Assembly (NCBI GenBank): GCA_003135055.1
Contig: PLDF01000219.1
Coordinates: forward strand, 47,219-111,218
Source of the DNA: Bryobacterales bacterium
GTDB taxonomy: Bacteria > Acidobacteriota > Terriglobia > Bryobacterales > Bryobacteraceae
Direction of reading: 5' to 3'
DNA: 64,000 nucleotides
The notes below the pieces were generated by a model. The model saw only the letters and a program-made list of their open reading frames with translations, had not been told where the DNA came from and searched no databases. Below are positions 8,813-17,763 of the stretch, in pieces. Position numbers and translations under genes: made by a program. Position 1 is the first letter of the stretch, and each line of letters begins with the position of its first letter.

Positions 8813-9330
8813 ATCCGTTCCGCTTTGGTTAAGCAGATGCGCCGCGTTGGCAAAGCGTTACAAGCGTCTTCGTGGCAAGACTTTGCGCCAGTTTCATCGA
8901 TGGCCGCCGGAAGGCGCATATTATCGGCAAAATACGGCGGAAATGTGCGGGGCAGGCATGGCCGGCTGGCATGGCCGGCGCCGACGCACGATAGGAGCTT
9001 GCGAAGGCCGCCGTTCTGCCGGCACGAAATGAGGCTTATGCGGCTATGCCCCGCCGGACGCGATGCCCGCGCGGGCGGTGCGCGACAAACCACCCGGATG
9101 CGGAGCCGCGGAGCATCCCGGCGGCAGAGTGGAGGCGGATTCGGCGCGGCTTTTAAGCATCGCTTTTCTGATTCATTCATAACAATGAACCAGCAGCTTG
9201 CAGAGCGATCGCGCGCAATGCCAAGGTGACCATCGACAACGATAATCCCATCGTGGCTGAAAGCGTGAAGAACCTGATCAAGGCAGTAACTAGTTCCGTG
9301 AAGGGGGTGGTTTTGTGTTTTGCGGAAAAC
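8813..9330. other. Spacer without a supported gene
   Basis: Between the VWFA gene and repeat copy A2 I see only short open frames without recognisable domains. A duplicated GGCATGGCCGGC occurs near 8956-8982. The frame from 9226 (VTIDNDNPIVAESVKNLIKA) looks protein-like for about 25 codons and may be a fragment, but it runs straight into the repeat. Confidence 0.4.
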
Positions 9331-9395
9331 CACTCCCTTACGGTCGCGGCTCCGATCGGAGCCGGGCGCCCCCTCAGCAAGCGGTTTCACGACCG
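9331..9395. repeat. Dispersed repeat family A, copy 2
   Basis: GGAAAACCACTCCC, then ACGGTCGCGGCTCCG, ATCGGAGCCG and TCAGCAAGCGGTTTC. The copy near 45918 shares the outer parts (GGGAAAACCACTCCCC, ATCGGAGCCG, TCAGCAAGCG) but lacks the central core. Both copies lie upstream of a gene start. Confidence 0.7.
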
Positions 9396-9437
9396 CACTG
9401 AATCTCGCGGCCGCAAAGCCCCTGTTGACGAGCCACA

Positions 9438-9467
9438 GGAAGCCGTTGTACACTCCTGTAGGCTTCC
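9438..9467. promoter_or_regulatory. Inverted repeat upstream of padR (possible operator)
   Basis: GGAAGCC at 9438-9444 and GGCTTCC at 9461-9467 are exact inverted copies separated by 16 bp that include TTGTACACT. The repeat ends 14 bp before the padR ATG, where PadR autoregulatory sites are commonly found. Operator function is inferred. Confidence 0.45.
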
Positions 9468-9481
9468 AAAAGGTCCTTGGC

Positions 9482-9829
9482 ATGGCGAAGGAAAAAACCG
9501 ACGTACTGCATGGCTCGCTGGCGTTAATGGTGTTGCGAACCCTGGATACGCTCGGCCCGCAACATGGCTGGGGAATCGCCCGGCGCATCGAGCAGATCAG
9601 CGGAGACGCGCTGGAGTTGAACCAGGGAACGCTGTACCCGGCGCTGCTGCGGCTGCAGCAGATGGGCTGGATTACTTCAACGTGGGGCGCATCCGACAAC
9701 AACCGGCGCGCCAAATTCTACGCAATCACGCGGGCGGGCAAGAAACAACTGGCCGCCGAAACTGAAAACTGGGAGCGAATTTCCGGCATTCTCGCCCGAT
9801 TCGCCAGGCAACCGGGAGAATCGTCATGA
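9482..9829 (+). CDS. PadR-family transcriptional regulator
   Basis: A 115-residue PadR winged-helix protein: an HGSLALMVLRTLDTLGPQHGWGIARRIEQ helix-turn-helix start, LNQGTLYPALLRLQQMGWI recognition helix and wing, and a short C-terminal helix (about 90-108). Start ATG 9482 is preceded by AAAAGG at a suitable distance; the frame is open further upstream but runs through repeat A2. Its stop overlaps the start of the permease gene (ATGA), so the two are co-translated. In Acidobacteria such PadR proteins sit next to duplicated orphan permeases and probably repress them; the inducer is unknown. Confidence 0.92.
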   Translation: MAKEKTDVLHGSLALMVLRTLDTLGPQHGWGIARRIEQISGDALELNQGTLYPALLRLQQMGWITSTWGASDNNRRAKFYAITRAGKKQLAAETENWERISGILARFARQPGESS

Positions 9830-12489
9830 CGCGACTCCGTGTGCTGTTATCGCGGCTTTCCGGCCTGCTTCGCAACCGAAGCCTGGAACGCAATCTGGAT
9901 GAAGAGCTGCATTTTCATCTGCAACTGGAAATCGACCGGAACCTCCGCCAGGGCATGACTCCAGCGGAGGCGCGGACGGCCGCGTTGCGGCGCTTCGGCG
10001 GCGTTACTCAAATCAAGGAGACTTGTCGGGAAACCCACGGACTGCCCGTGTTGCAGGTGCTGTGGCAGGACGTTCGTTTCGGCTTCCGGATGCTGCGGCG
10101 CAGTCCAGGGTTTTCTCTGCTGGTGATCCTTTGCCTGACGCTGGGGATCGGCGCCAATGCCGCTGTGTTCAGTTGGATTGAAGGAATTCTGCTGCGCCCG
10201 TTCCCGCTGGTAGCGAATCAGGATCGAATGATGGCCGTGACCGGGACCAATCGCAGCGTGCCTGGCCACGACGATGTTTCCTTGCCCGACTTCGCGGATT
10301 TCCGGAAGAACTGCACGCTGTTCGATGCGTTCATCGTGGACCGGATTACGAGCACGACGCTCAGCGCCGGCGACCGGGCCGTGCGTGCTCCCGCGAGCGT
10401 GGTGTCGGCCAACTATTTCGACGCGCTGGGAGTCCGTCCGATGCTGGGGCGCGGGTTCGAACCGGCCGAGGACTACGGACGCAACGCTCATCCGGTGACC
10501 GTGATCAGCTACCAGTTGTGGATGGAGCGCTTCAAGGGGGATCCGGAAATTATCGGCAAGACCCAGATGCTCAACGGGATGCCGCATACCATTATCGGCG
10601 TGGCGCCGGAAGGTTTTTATGGGACCTTCGTGGGCTGGGCGATGCAGTTCTGGGTCCCGGCGTCGATGCAGGAATTGTTCGATCCCGGCGGATACAAACT
10701 GGAGGATCGCGGCGCGCGCTGGATCGAAGGTTTCGCGCGGCTCAAACCCGGCGTGAGTCCTGAGCGGGCGCAGGCGGAGATTTCGGCCGTCGCGAAACGC
10801 TTGGAAGACGCTTATCCGGCGACCAACCGAGGGCGCGGCATCCGGCTTTACCCGTTGTGGCAAACCCCTTTCAACAACGCGGGCACGCTGCTCCCCACGC
10901 TCAGCATCGCGCTGGTGGTGGTGGTTTTTGTGCTTCTCATCGTGTGCGCGAATGTCAGCAATCTGCTGCTGGTCAAGGCGTTCGGGCGGCGGCATGAAAT
11001 CACGGTCCGCCTCGCCGTCGGCGCCGGGCGCGGCCGGCTGCTGAAGCAGCTTCTCACCGAAGGCCTGATCCTGACGGCTTTCGCCGCGGCCGGCGGACTG
11101 GTGGCGGCCAACTGGTGCCGGAACCTGTTCGTGCTGCTGCTGCCGGCGCGCGGCGGCGTCGCCATGAAACTGCCGGGCGAATTGGATTGGCGGGTGCTCG
11201 CGTTAAGCGCCGGCGTCTGCCTAGTCTCGACGCTGCTTTTCGGGCTGTTTCCCGCCATCGAGACCGGCAACATAGATCTGGCTTCGTCGCTGAAGGCCGA
11301 ATCGGGCGGCGTCGTGGGCGGGCGAGGGCGGGGGCTGGTACGGTCGAGCCTGGTGGTGGTGCAGGTAGCGCTGAGTTTCGTCCTGCTGGTAGGAGCGGGT
11401 CTGCTGTTCCAGAGCCTGCACGCCGTTCAGAATACCAACCCCGGCTTCTCGACCCACGGCGTGCTGACCTCCTCGATTGATTTCGTGGCGGCGGGATATA
11501 GTGCGCAGCGGGCCAGGAATTTCGAAGACGAGCTGATCGATCGCCTCCAGGCGGTGAGCGGCGTAACCTCGGCTGCGTTCGCGCGCATTGCGCCGTTCAG
11601 CTATCGCAGCTATTCTTCCGCGCCGATTGCGGTGGATGGTTATGTGACCGCGCCCGACGAGCAGCCCACCGTCGATTACAACGAGGTTGGTCCCGGGTAT
11701 TTCGCCACCATGGGCATTCCGCTGGCATCGGGCCGCGAGTTTACGCGCGCGGACAACGAAACGGGCCCCCCGGTCGCGGTGGTGAACGAGGCGATGGCGG
11801 CCCAATACTGGCGCGGGCAGGATCCAGTGGGCGGGCGGCTTCAGACGAAAGGAGGTTGGCTGCGGGTGGCCGGGGTCGCGAAAATGTCGAAGTACCGGAA
11901 CTTGACAGAGGCGGCACGGCCCTTTTTCTACGTGCCGATTCGCCAGAGCGCGTTAGGGTCCGTCCTGCAGATCCGAACCCCGCTCGGCTTGGAGACGATG
12001 GCGAAAGTATTAGTCCGCGAGATCCATACGCTCGACCCGAGCCTGGCGCCGGGCGAGATGATCACAATGCAGGAAAACGTCGACCGGACGACGGCCGTGC
12101 AGCGGGTGGCGGTGGCGATGCTCGGCGTGTTTGGCGGCTTGGCATTGGCGCTGGCGGCCATCGGTCTGTACGGCGTGATGTCGTACACGGTGTCGCAGAG
12201 CAGGCGCGAACTGGGGCTGCGAATGGCGCTGGGCGCGGGCGCATCGGATCTGTTGCGGCTGGTAATGTCGCATGGCATGACGTTGACGGCAGGCGGCCTG
12301 GTGGTGGGCGCAGCGGCGGCGCTGGGATTGACGCGGCTGCTCGGGAACCTGCTATACAAGGTGAGCCCGCGCGACCCGCTGGCGTTCGCGGTGGCGCTGG
12401 TGGTGATGACCGTGGCCGCGCTGGCAGCGTGCTTCCTGCCCGCATGGCGCGCGACGCGGACGGATCCGGTTAAGGCCTTGCGGAACTGA
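9826..12489 (+). CDS. Duplicated orphan permease (ADOP), MacB/FtsX type
   Basis: An 887-residue ABC-type permease. The N-terminal cytoplasmic prefix (LDEELHFHLQLEIDRNLRQGMTPAEARTAALRRFGG) is typical of acidobacterial ADOP proteins (TIGR03434). It is followed by a first membrane helix near 88-110 (FSLLVILCLTLGIGANAAVF), a MacB-like periplasmic domain, an FtsX block of three helices around 355-480, a second periplasmic domain and a final FtsX block (about 755-880) ending in WRATRTDPVKALRN. No ATPase gene accompanies it, hence orphan. It probably works in mechanotransmission or export with an ATPase encoded elsewhere. It overlaps padR by 4 bp. Confidence 0.92.
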   Translation: MTRLRVLLSRLSGLLRNRSLERNLDEELHFHLQLEIDRNLRQGMTPAEARTAALRRFGGVTQIKETCRETHGLPVLQVLWQDVRFGFRMLRRSPGFSLLVILCLTLGIGANAAVFSWIEGILLRPFPLVANQDRMMAVTGTNRSVPGHDDVSLPDFADFRKNCTLFDAFIVDRITSTTLSAGDRAVRAPASVVSANYFDALGVRPMLGRGFEPAEDYGRNAHPVTVISYQLWMERFKGDPEIIGKTQMLNGMPHTIIGVAPEGFYGTFVGWAMQFWVPASMQELFDPGGYKLEDRGARWIEGFARLKPGVSPERAQAEISAVAKRLEDAYPATNRGRGIRLYPLWQTPFNNAGTLLPTLSIALVVVVFVLLIVCANVSNLLLVKAFGRRHEITVRLAVGAGRGRLLKQLLTEGLILTAFAAAGGLVAANWCRNLFVLLLPARGGVAMKLPGELDWRVLALSAGVCLVSTLLFGLFPAIETGNIDLASSLKAESGGVVGGRGRGLVRSSLVVVQVALSFVLLVGAGLLFQSLHAVQNTNPGFSTHGVLTSSIDFVAAGYSAQRARNFEDELIDRLQAVSGVTSAAFARIAPFSYRSYSSAPIAVDGYVTAPDEQPTVDYNEVGPGYFATMGIPLASGREFTRADNETGPPVAVVNEAMAAQYWRGQDPVGGRLQTKGGWLRVAGVAKMSKYRNLTEAARPFFYVPIRQSALGSVLQIRTPLGLETMAKVLVREIHTLDPSLAPGEMITMQENVDRTTAVQRVAVAMLGVFGGLALALAAIGLYGVMSYTVSQSRRELGLRMALGAGASDLLRLVMSHGMTLTAGGLVVGAAAALGLTRLLGNLLYKVSPRDPLAFAVALVVMTVAALAACFLPAWRATRTDPVKALRN

Positions 12490-12494
12490 TTTCC

Positions 12495-12612
12495 CGTGGG
12501 GCGGGCCCATGGCCTGTCCGTTCCCGAGCCGCTCCGAGCGCTCGGTTCTTGAGCGGCAATATGCAATCGAGTCATTAGCCCTCGACTGGGCCGGCCACGG
12601 GCCCGCCCCACG
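12495..12612. repeat. 14-bp perfect inverted repeat bracketing a 90-bp core
   Basis: CGTGGGGCGGGCCC at 12495-12508 and its exact complement at 12599-12612 enclose 90 bp. The element begins 6 bp after the permease stop. It could be a small non-autonomous element or act as a transcription terminator; no T-run follows the right arm. Confidence 0.65.
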
Positions 12613-12663
12613 CTTGGTAGACATCCGCTTTCCGATCCGAATCGGGTAAGTCTAAGCTCGTCG

Positions 12664-12771
12664 ATGATCGCGGCCGGTACGACGATCAGCGGCATAGGCT
12701 TCAACGGCAGCTATAGCGGCACGAATACCGCGCCGGCAGCGTTCTACCTGAACGGCACGCTCTGCCACTAA
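12664..12771 (+). pseudogene. Possible C-terminal remnant of a secreted protein
   Basis: A 35-codon frame rich in Gly, Thr, Ser and Asn (AGTTISGIGFNGSYSGT, then APAAFYLNGTLCH and a stop) looks like the last beta strands of an exported beta-rich protein. Nothing upstream in the same frame continues it. From 12772 to 13192 I find no gene; only short frames without domain character are present. Confidence 0.3.
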
Positions 12772-13192
12772 CAAGGCGGCAGGATGGAGATGGCGCTCCG
12801 GGCACGATGCATCGATGCGCGGGGCGCCACATAACGCCGTCTAGCCGTCGCCTTGCCAAGATCCCCGACCTCGGCGACACCCTCGGCGGCTCGCTTCCTC
12901 ATCGCAAGACCTTCCCCTTCCAAAGTCTGTGCCAAACGTGCCTGCGGCATTGGCCATCCCCAACGGGCCCTGAACATGAATTATCCCGTCGCGCCGCGAT
13001 GAAGCGCGATTTCGACGAAATACTGGCGGCGATTCGGCGAATATCAGGATGCGCTGAAGAAGGTCTGCAGCGTCCCGAAGGCGCCCGACCCAAAACAACG
13101 AAGGCCGACTGGGGGCGCCCTCATGGCCCGGCCGCGGCTTAAACAGCCTGCGCACTTGAATTCACCTGCCGGAGGTTCAGTCTTGAATTCAG

Positions 13193-15247
13193 CTACTGAT
13201 GCTTCGCTAATTGCGCCTGCGCGGTTTGCAGCTTCTGCGTGACCTTAGCCATGTCCGCCGGGTCCACGTCATCCTGGTTGCCGGCGTTATATTCCTTCAG
13301 GGACGCCTGCCACTGCGTCACCGCATCTTTAGTCTTGCCCTCTTTGAAATAGACATCGCCTAAGTGGTCGTGCACCGTTGGGTCCTTGGTCCCTTCGAGC
13401 GCGCGCACCAGCAGCTCTTCAGCGTCGTCCAGCTTCCCCTGGCGGTAATAAACCCAGCCCAGGCTGTCCATGAACGCGTACTGCTCCGGATCGAGATCGA
13501 GAGCCTTCTTTACCATCTGATAGGCCTCGTCCAGGCGGACATTACGGTCCGCCAGGCTGTATCCCAGATAGTTCAGGGCGTTGGCGTTGTCGGGATTCAG
13601 GGCGAGCACCTTCCGGAACTCCGCTTCAGACTCGTCATACTTTTTCTCGCGGTCGTACATAGCGCCGCGCGAGTAATAGACCAGGATCTTGTCCCTATCG
13701 GAAGCGGCCTTATCTCCCTCGGACGCGGCCAGCTTTTCGCCTTCATCCAGGGCTTTGGCCATGTCGCCATATCGCTTGGCCTTCTCGTAGAACTGGGCGA
13801 TCGCCACTAGGGCCGCCGTAGTGGGCTTGCCCTTGGCAAACGCGCGCATCTCAGCCACGGCATCGTCAATCTTGCCTTGGTCGGCCACCACGGTGGCGTG
13901 TTCTTCCGCAATCTTGGGGTCTTTCGGGTATATCTTTACAGCCGCATCCGCTTCCGCCCGCGCGTTCGTTAGATCTTTTGAGCTGCGGTAAAGCTCGATT
14001 ACCTGCAACTCCACTCCCGGGGCTGCGCTAGGGTCGATCGCGGCGATCTGGCGGAGCGCGTCCACCGCGGGCGCCGTTTGGCTGGCCCTCGCGTAGAGCT
14101 CGGCCAACTGTGCCAGGAACCCTGCACGGCTCTTGGCTTCATCGGCCGAGTAGGTCTTCTTGGCGGTATCGTCCAGGATGCTCTTGATGGCCGCGATAGC
14201 CTGATCGCCCTTTCCCTCCGCTTCCAATAGTTCCACCTCCAGCTCAGTCTCCGCGTAACGCGCGCGCGGGTTGTTCCCGGCCGCTGCCTTCGCGCGGTTA
14301 AGGGCGGCCCTGGTCTGCGCCAGATCGTGCTTTTTCAGGTAGATATCCGCAAGACGAAGCTGAAGCTCGGGATCGCGCGGGCTTTCCGCCGCAAGCTGCT
14401 GATACAGCTTCAAAGCCTCGTCCAGTTGTCCGGAAAAGAGCAGATCGTTGGCGAGTTCCGGCGGGATGCGTTCGTCCTCCGCGCCCGATTCCAGAGCGCG
14501 CCGCAATGCATCGGCGGCGTCCTTGTAATTCTGGAGGTCTTCGTAAGCTTGCGCCAGCGCATAGAGCGTCCGCGGACTCGGGTTCTTGTCCACCGCCGCC
14601 TTCAGCTTCTCGGCCGCGCGCTTGGAATCGCCCAGTTGTTGGTAAAGTTCCGCCAACCCCACCAGCGCGTCTTCGCTATCGGGCTCCACCTGCAGCGCCT
14701 GGCTGAACGATTTTTCGGCTTCCGGAGTATTGTGCAGGTATCCGTTCAAACGGCCCAGCATCACCCAGCTTTCAGCGTCCTTGGGATCTTTCTGCACGAT
14801 CTTCTGATACTGATCGAGCGCCTTGCGCAGCGCATCCTCGTTGATGCCGTTCTGTCCGTTGCTGATGGCGCGCGTGTAAACGTGCGCCAGCATGCGCCGC
14901 GCGCCCAGATTGTCGGGATTCTGCTTCAGTTGCTCCTCGGCCTGGTTGATGGCGTCCTGCAGGCGGTTGGTGGCGATGTATAGATCGCTCAATTCTTCGA
15001 AAATGATGTTGGCGCCGGGATCGAGCTTCAGCGCTTCCTGATAATTCTGAATCGCCTTGCTGATCTCGGCCCGGTTGCCGTCCGCCTGTCCCATTTCGGC
15101 ATACAGGCGCCCCATGGCAAAGTGGTAATAGGCGTCGGATTTATCGTCCGGGGCGGGGGTTGGGGCAGCGGTTTTCGATTGGGTTTGGGCGAGGCAGACG
15201 AAGCCCGTGGAAACTACCACGAGAAACGCTTTGGCTGAGCGAATCAT
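13193..15247 (-). CDS. Exported tetratricopeptide-repeat protein
   Basis: A 684-residue protein starting at ATG 15247, which is preceded by GGAAGAAAG and followed by a signal peptide (MIRSAKAFLVVVSTGFVCLAQ). Almost the whole remainder is TPR: recognisable units include YYHFAMGRLYAEMGQ, AIQNYQEALKLDPG, YQKIVQKDPKDAESWVMLG, AEKSFSQALQVEPDSEDALVGLAELY and, near the end, ESEAEFRKVLALNPDNANALNYLGYSLADR and YAFMDSLGWVYYRQGKLDDAEELL. At least ten units are likely. It resembles periplasmic scaffolds in cell-envelope assembly; the partner is unknown. It is divergent from miaA across a tandem-repeat promoter region. Confidence 0.88.
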   Translation of the reverse strand: MIRSAKAFLVVVSTGFVCLAQTQSKTAAPTPAPDDKSDAYYHFAMGRLYAEMGQADGNRAEISKAIQNYQEALKLDPGANIIFEELSDLYIATNRLQDAINQAEEQLKQNPDNLGARRMLAHVYTRAISNGQNGINEDALRKALDQYQKIVQKDPKDAESWVMLGRLNGYLHNTPEAEKSFSQALQVEPDSEDALVGLAELYQQLGDSKRAAEKLKAAVDKNPSPRTLYALAQAYEDLQNYKDAADALRRALESGAEDERIPPELANDLLFSGQLDEALKLYQQLAAESPRDPELQLRLADIYLKKHDLAQTRAALNRAKAAAGNNPRARYAETELEVELLEAEGKGDQAIAAIKSILDDTAKKTYSADEAKSRAGFLAQLAELYARASQTAPAVDALRQIAAIDPSAAPGVELQVIELYRSSKDLTNARAEADAAVKIYPKDPKIAEEHATVVADQGKIDDAVAEMRAFAKGKPTTAALVAIAQFYEKAKRYGDMAKALDEGEKLAASEGDKAASDRDKILVYYSRGAMYDREKKYDESEAEFRKVLALNPDNANALNYLGYSLADRNVRLDEAYQMVKKALDLDPEQYAFMDSLGWVYYRQGKLDDAEELLVRALEGTKDPTVHDHLGDVYFKEGKTKDAVTQWQASLKEYNAGNQDDVDPADMAKVTQKLQTAQAQLAKHQ

Positions 15248-15310
15248 GCGAATCCGACTTTCTTCCGGGCAGTTGGAGCGCCAACCGTGCCGAAGCATAT
15301 TTCACCATTG

Positions 15311-15340
15311 TATAACGGGCTATCGTATAACGGGCTATCG
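15311..15340. repeat. Exact 15-bp direct repeat in the miaA promoter region
   Basis: TATAACGGGCTATCG occurs twice in immediate succession, ending one base before the miaA ATG at 15341. The copies lie between the divergent TPR gene and miaA, so they may duplicate a promoter or regulator site; function is unproven. Confidence 0.8.
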
Positions 15341-16357
15341 ATGGAAAAGTCTCGAAACGTTCTTACAAGCATCGCGGCGCCCTCTGAAGCGAGTCGATTC
15401 GAGGCAGACTTCCTCTTACTCGGTGACGCGGGCGGGCAGCCTTTGGTTGCAGTGGCAGGGCCAACCGGCTCCGGCAAGAGCGGCCTGGCGCTGGCCATTG
15501 CCGGGGCTTTCGGCGGAGAAGTGGTGAATTGCGATTCACTGCAGGTCTATCGTTACTTCGATATCGGCACTGCCAAATTGCCGCTCGAAGACCGGCGTGG
15601 CATTCCGCACCATTTGATGGATATTGCGAATCCCGACGAGATTTTCACCGCCGGAGAGTACGCGCGGCTCGCGCGCACCGCCATCGCCGGGATTTCCGGC
15701 CGCGGCCGGCTGCCCGTTGTGGCCGGCGGCACGGGCTTTTATCTCCGCGCGCTGCTGGATGGCTTGTTCGAGGGTCCGGTACGCGATCAAACGCTGCGCG
15801 ACCGCCTGGCGGCAAGGGAGGCGCGCCGCCCCGGTTCGCTGCATCGCCTGCTGCGGCGCTTCGACCCCGAGTCGGCCGCCAGGATACATGCCAACGACGT
15901 CCCGAAAGTGACTCGCGCCTTGGAAGTCTGCCTGGTGACGCGCCGTCCGGTGAGCCAGATGTACCGCGAAGGCCGCGACGCGCTGCGCGGCTATCGCACC
16001 CTGAAGTTCGGCCTTTCGCCGGATCGCGACGCGCTCTACGCGAGACTCGACGTCCGCTGCGCGGCGATGTTCCAGAGCGGCTTGATGGAGGAAGTGAAGC
16101 GCATTCTCGCCATGGGATACCCGGCGGCTTCGAAGCCCTTCGAATCGCATGGATACAAACAGGCGCTCCAATTGCTGTATGGCGAGTTAAGTCCGAAGGA
16201 AGCGGTCTTCTATGCGCAGCGCAACACGCGCAACTACGCCAAGCGCCAGATGACGTGGTTCCGCAAGGAAGCGGGCATGGAGTGGCTGAAAGGCTTTGGG
16301 GATGTAGCCGAGCCGCAGGCATTGGAGCGCGTTCGCAGGTTTCTGAACGGTTTCTGA
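15341..16357 (+). CDS. miaA: tRNA dimethylallyltransferase
   Basis: A 338-residue MiaA from ATG 15341. It has the P-loop GPTGSGKS (about 40-47), NCDSLQVYRYFDIGTAK (substrate-binding Asp-Ser and Thr), the GGTGFYLRALLDG segment and a C-terminal YAQRNTRNYAKRQMTWFR that contacts the tRNA anticodon stem-loop. MiaA transfers dimethylallyl from DMAPP to N6 of A37 in tRNAs that read codons beginning with U. An in-frame ATG at 15287 would add 18 residues encoded by the tandem repeat and is unlikely. All core motifs are present. Confidence 0.96.
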   Translation: MEKSRNVLTSIAAPSEASRFEADFLLLGDAGGQPLVAVAGPTGSGKSGLALAIAGAFGGEVVNCDSLQVYRYFDIGTAKLPLEDRRGIPHHLMDIANPDEIFTAGEYARLARTAIAGISGRGRLPVVAGGTGFYLRALLDGLFEGPVRDQTLRDRLAAREARRPGSLHRLLRRFDPESAARIHANDVPKVTRALEVCLVTRRPVSQMYREGRDALRGYRTLKFGLSPDRDALYARLDVRCAAMFQSGLMEEVKRILAMGYPAASKPFESHGYKQALQLLYGELSPKEAVFYAQRNTRNYAKRQMTWFRKEAGMEWLKGFGDVAEPQALERVRRFLNGF

Positions 16358-16405
16358 GCCGCGCCTTTCCGGGTCGTGCGTTTCTGAGTCGTACAATGAA
16401 ATCTA

Positions 16406-17626
16406 ATGCTTCGTCTGGCGGCCCTGGCGATCTTCAGCGGCAGCGCACTTTGCGCGGGCGCGACCCTGGTGCTGCCGTTCTTCAATCACGCAAAATCCAC
16501 CAATCTCGATTGGATCGGCGAGAGCATCGCGGAATCCGTGAACGATTCCCTGGCATCCTCGGGCGTGCTCACGCTCGATCGCGGCGACCGCCTGGAAGCC
16601 TGCCGCCGCCTCTCGCTCCGCCCGGGCGCCGAATTCACGCACGCCTCCATCATCAAGATTGCGCAGGCGCTCGACGCTTCGAGCGTCGTCTATGGCTCTT
16701 ATGAGCTATTGCCCGGCTTATTGACTGACCCAGCTAACAACCCAGCTAATAACCCCGCTAGTAACCCAGCCAATACGCAATCCAAGGGCTCCCTGCGGCT
16801 CACCGCGCGCATTCTCGATCTGAAGCACATGCGGCAGGGCCCGGAATTCGGCGAAACCGGCGCGCTGGAAGACCTGGCGGCGATTGAGGTGCGATTGGGC
16901 TGGCAGGCCCTGAAGCAGTTGGACCCCCAGACCAAACTTTCCGAGCAGGAGTTTGTCGGGGCCCGGCCCCCGGTACGTATCGACGCCGTGGAAAACTATA
17001 TCCGCGGTCTCCTGGCCGCGTCGCCCGAGCAGAGCAGCCGCTTCTTCGCACAGGCGGCGCGCCTTGACGAACATTACTCGCCTCCATGCTTTCAATTGGC
17101 CAAGGGCTACTGGGAAAAGAAGGAGTATAAGGTTGCGGCCGGTTGGTTTGAGCGCGTGGCGCGTTCCGATCCGCGCTATCTGGAAGCGCAGTTTTTCCTC
17201 GGTCTGTGCCGGTATTACAGCGGCGACTACGCGGGCGCCGAGCAATGCTTCGAGACCGTGGCGGCCCAGGCGCCGCTGAACGAGGTTTACAACGATTTGG
17301 GCGCGGCGCAGGCGCGCCAGCACAAATCGGCCGCGGCGATCGCCAGCTTCACCAAGGCCCTCGAAGGCGACAGCTCCGACCCGGATTACTGCTTCAACCT
17401 GGGCTTTACCGAGTGGCGCGCGGCGCAATACGACGGAGCGATCGCAAGCCTCCGCGCCACGGTGGAACGAAACCCGAGCGATCAGGAAGCCACCTCGCTC
17501 CTCGGCCGCGCCCTCAAGCACGACGGCCCGCGCCCCAGCGACCCGCGCAGCGAGAATCGCGAGCGCGTCAAGACCAATTACGAAGAGGCCGCGTACCGTC
17601 AGTTGCAGGCGGAGTTAAAGAAATAA
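16406..17626 (+). CDS. Exported TPR protein with FlgO-like N-terminal domain
   Basis: A 406-residue protein with a short signal peptide (MLRLAALAIFSGSALCAGA). Residues about 20-165 resemble the TolB-like/FlgO fold used for sensing or scaffold roles: LPFFNHAKSTNLDWIGESIAESVNDSLASSG, then ASSVVYGSYE. An in-frame Asn-Pro-Ala repeat (NPANNPANNPASNPAN, about 113-128) forms a linker loop. The C-terminal half (about 205-380) holds four to five TPRs such as YLEAQFFLGLCRYYSGDYAGAEQCF. It lies 48 bp downstream of miaA on the same strand and may be co-transcribed. A two-hairpin terminator-like element follows. Function unknown. Confidence 0.85.
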   Translation: MLRLAALAIFSGSALCAGATLVLPFFNHAKSTNLDWIGESIAESVNDSLASSGVLTLDRGDRLEACRRLSLRPGAEFTHASIIKIAQALDASSVVYGSYELLPGLLTDPANNPANNPASNPANTQSKGSLRLTARILDLKHMRQGPEFGETGALEDLAAIEVRLGWQALKQLDPQTKLSEQEFVGARPPVRIDAVENYIRGLLAASPEQSSRFFAQAARLDEHYSPPCFQLAKGYWEKKEYKVAAGWFERVARSDPRYLEAQFFLGLCRYYSGDYAGAEQCFETVAAQAPLNEVYNDLGAAQARQHKSAAAIASFTKALEGDSSDPDYCFNLGFTEWRAAQYDGAIASLRATVERNPSDQEATSLLGRALKHDGPRPSDPRSENRERVKTNYEEAAYRQLQAELKK

Positions 17627-17635
17627 TATCGTGGC

Positions 17636-17690
17636 GCACGCACTCCTGCGTGCAGCGTTCACACTCGTGTGAACGCGTTTTTCTGTTTTT
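17636..17690 (+). terminator. Double-hairpin terminator, repeat family C copy 1
   Basis: A first stem (GCACGCA 17636-17642 with TGCGTGC 17647-17653) is followed by a second (GCGTTCACAC 17655-17664 with GTGTGAACGC 17667-17676). A T-rich tract GTTTTTCTGTTTTTTT follows. The second palindrome recurs exactly at 25104-25125, so this is a dispersed repeat that can also serve as a rho-independent terminator for the TPR gene. Confidence 0.75.
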
Positions 17691-17763
17691 TTAAGAAGCC
17701 CAGTGTCGGCTCGAGCACCGGCGCGTCACGCGGGAGCCCGGAAGTACCTGCGCCCCGCCGCCC

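Noticed and set aside
9847..10995. 382-codon minus-strand frame opposite the first permease
   Set aside because: His/Arg-rich antisense composition; the permease on the plus strand is certain.
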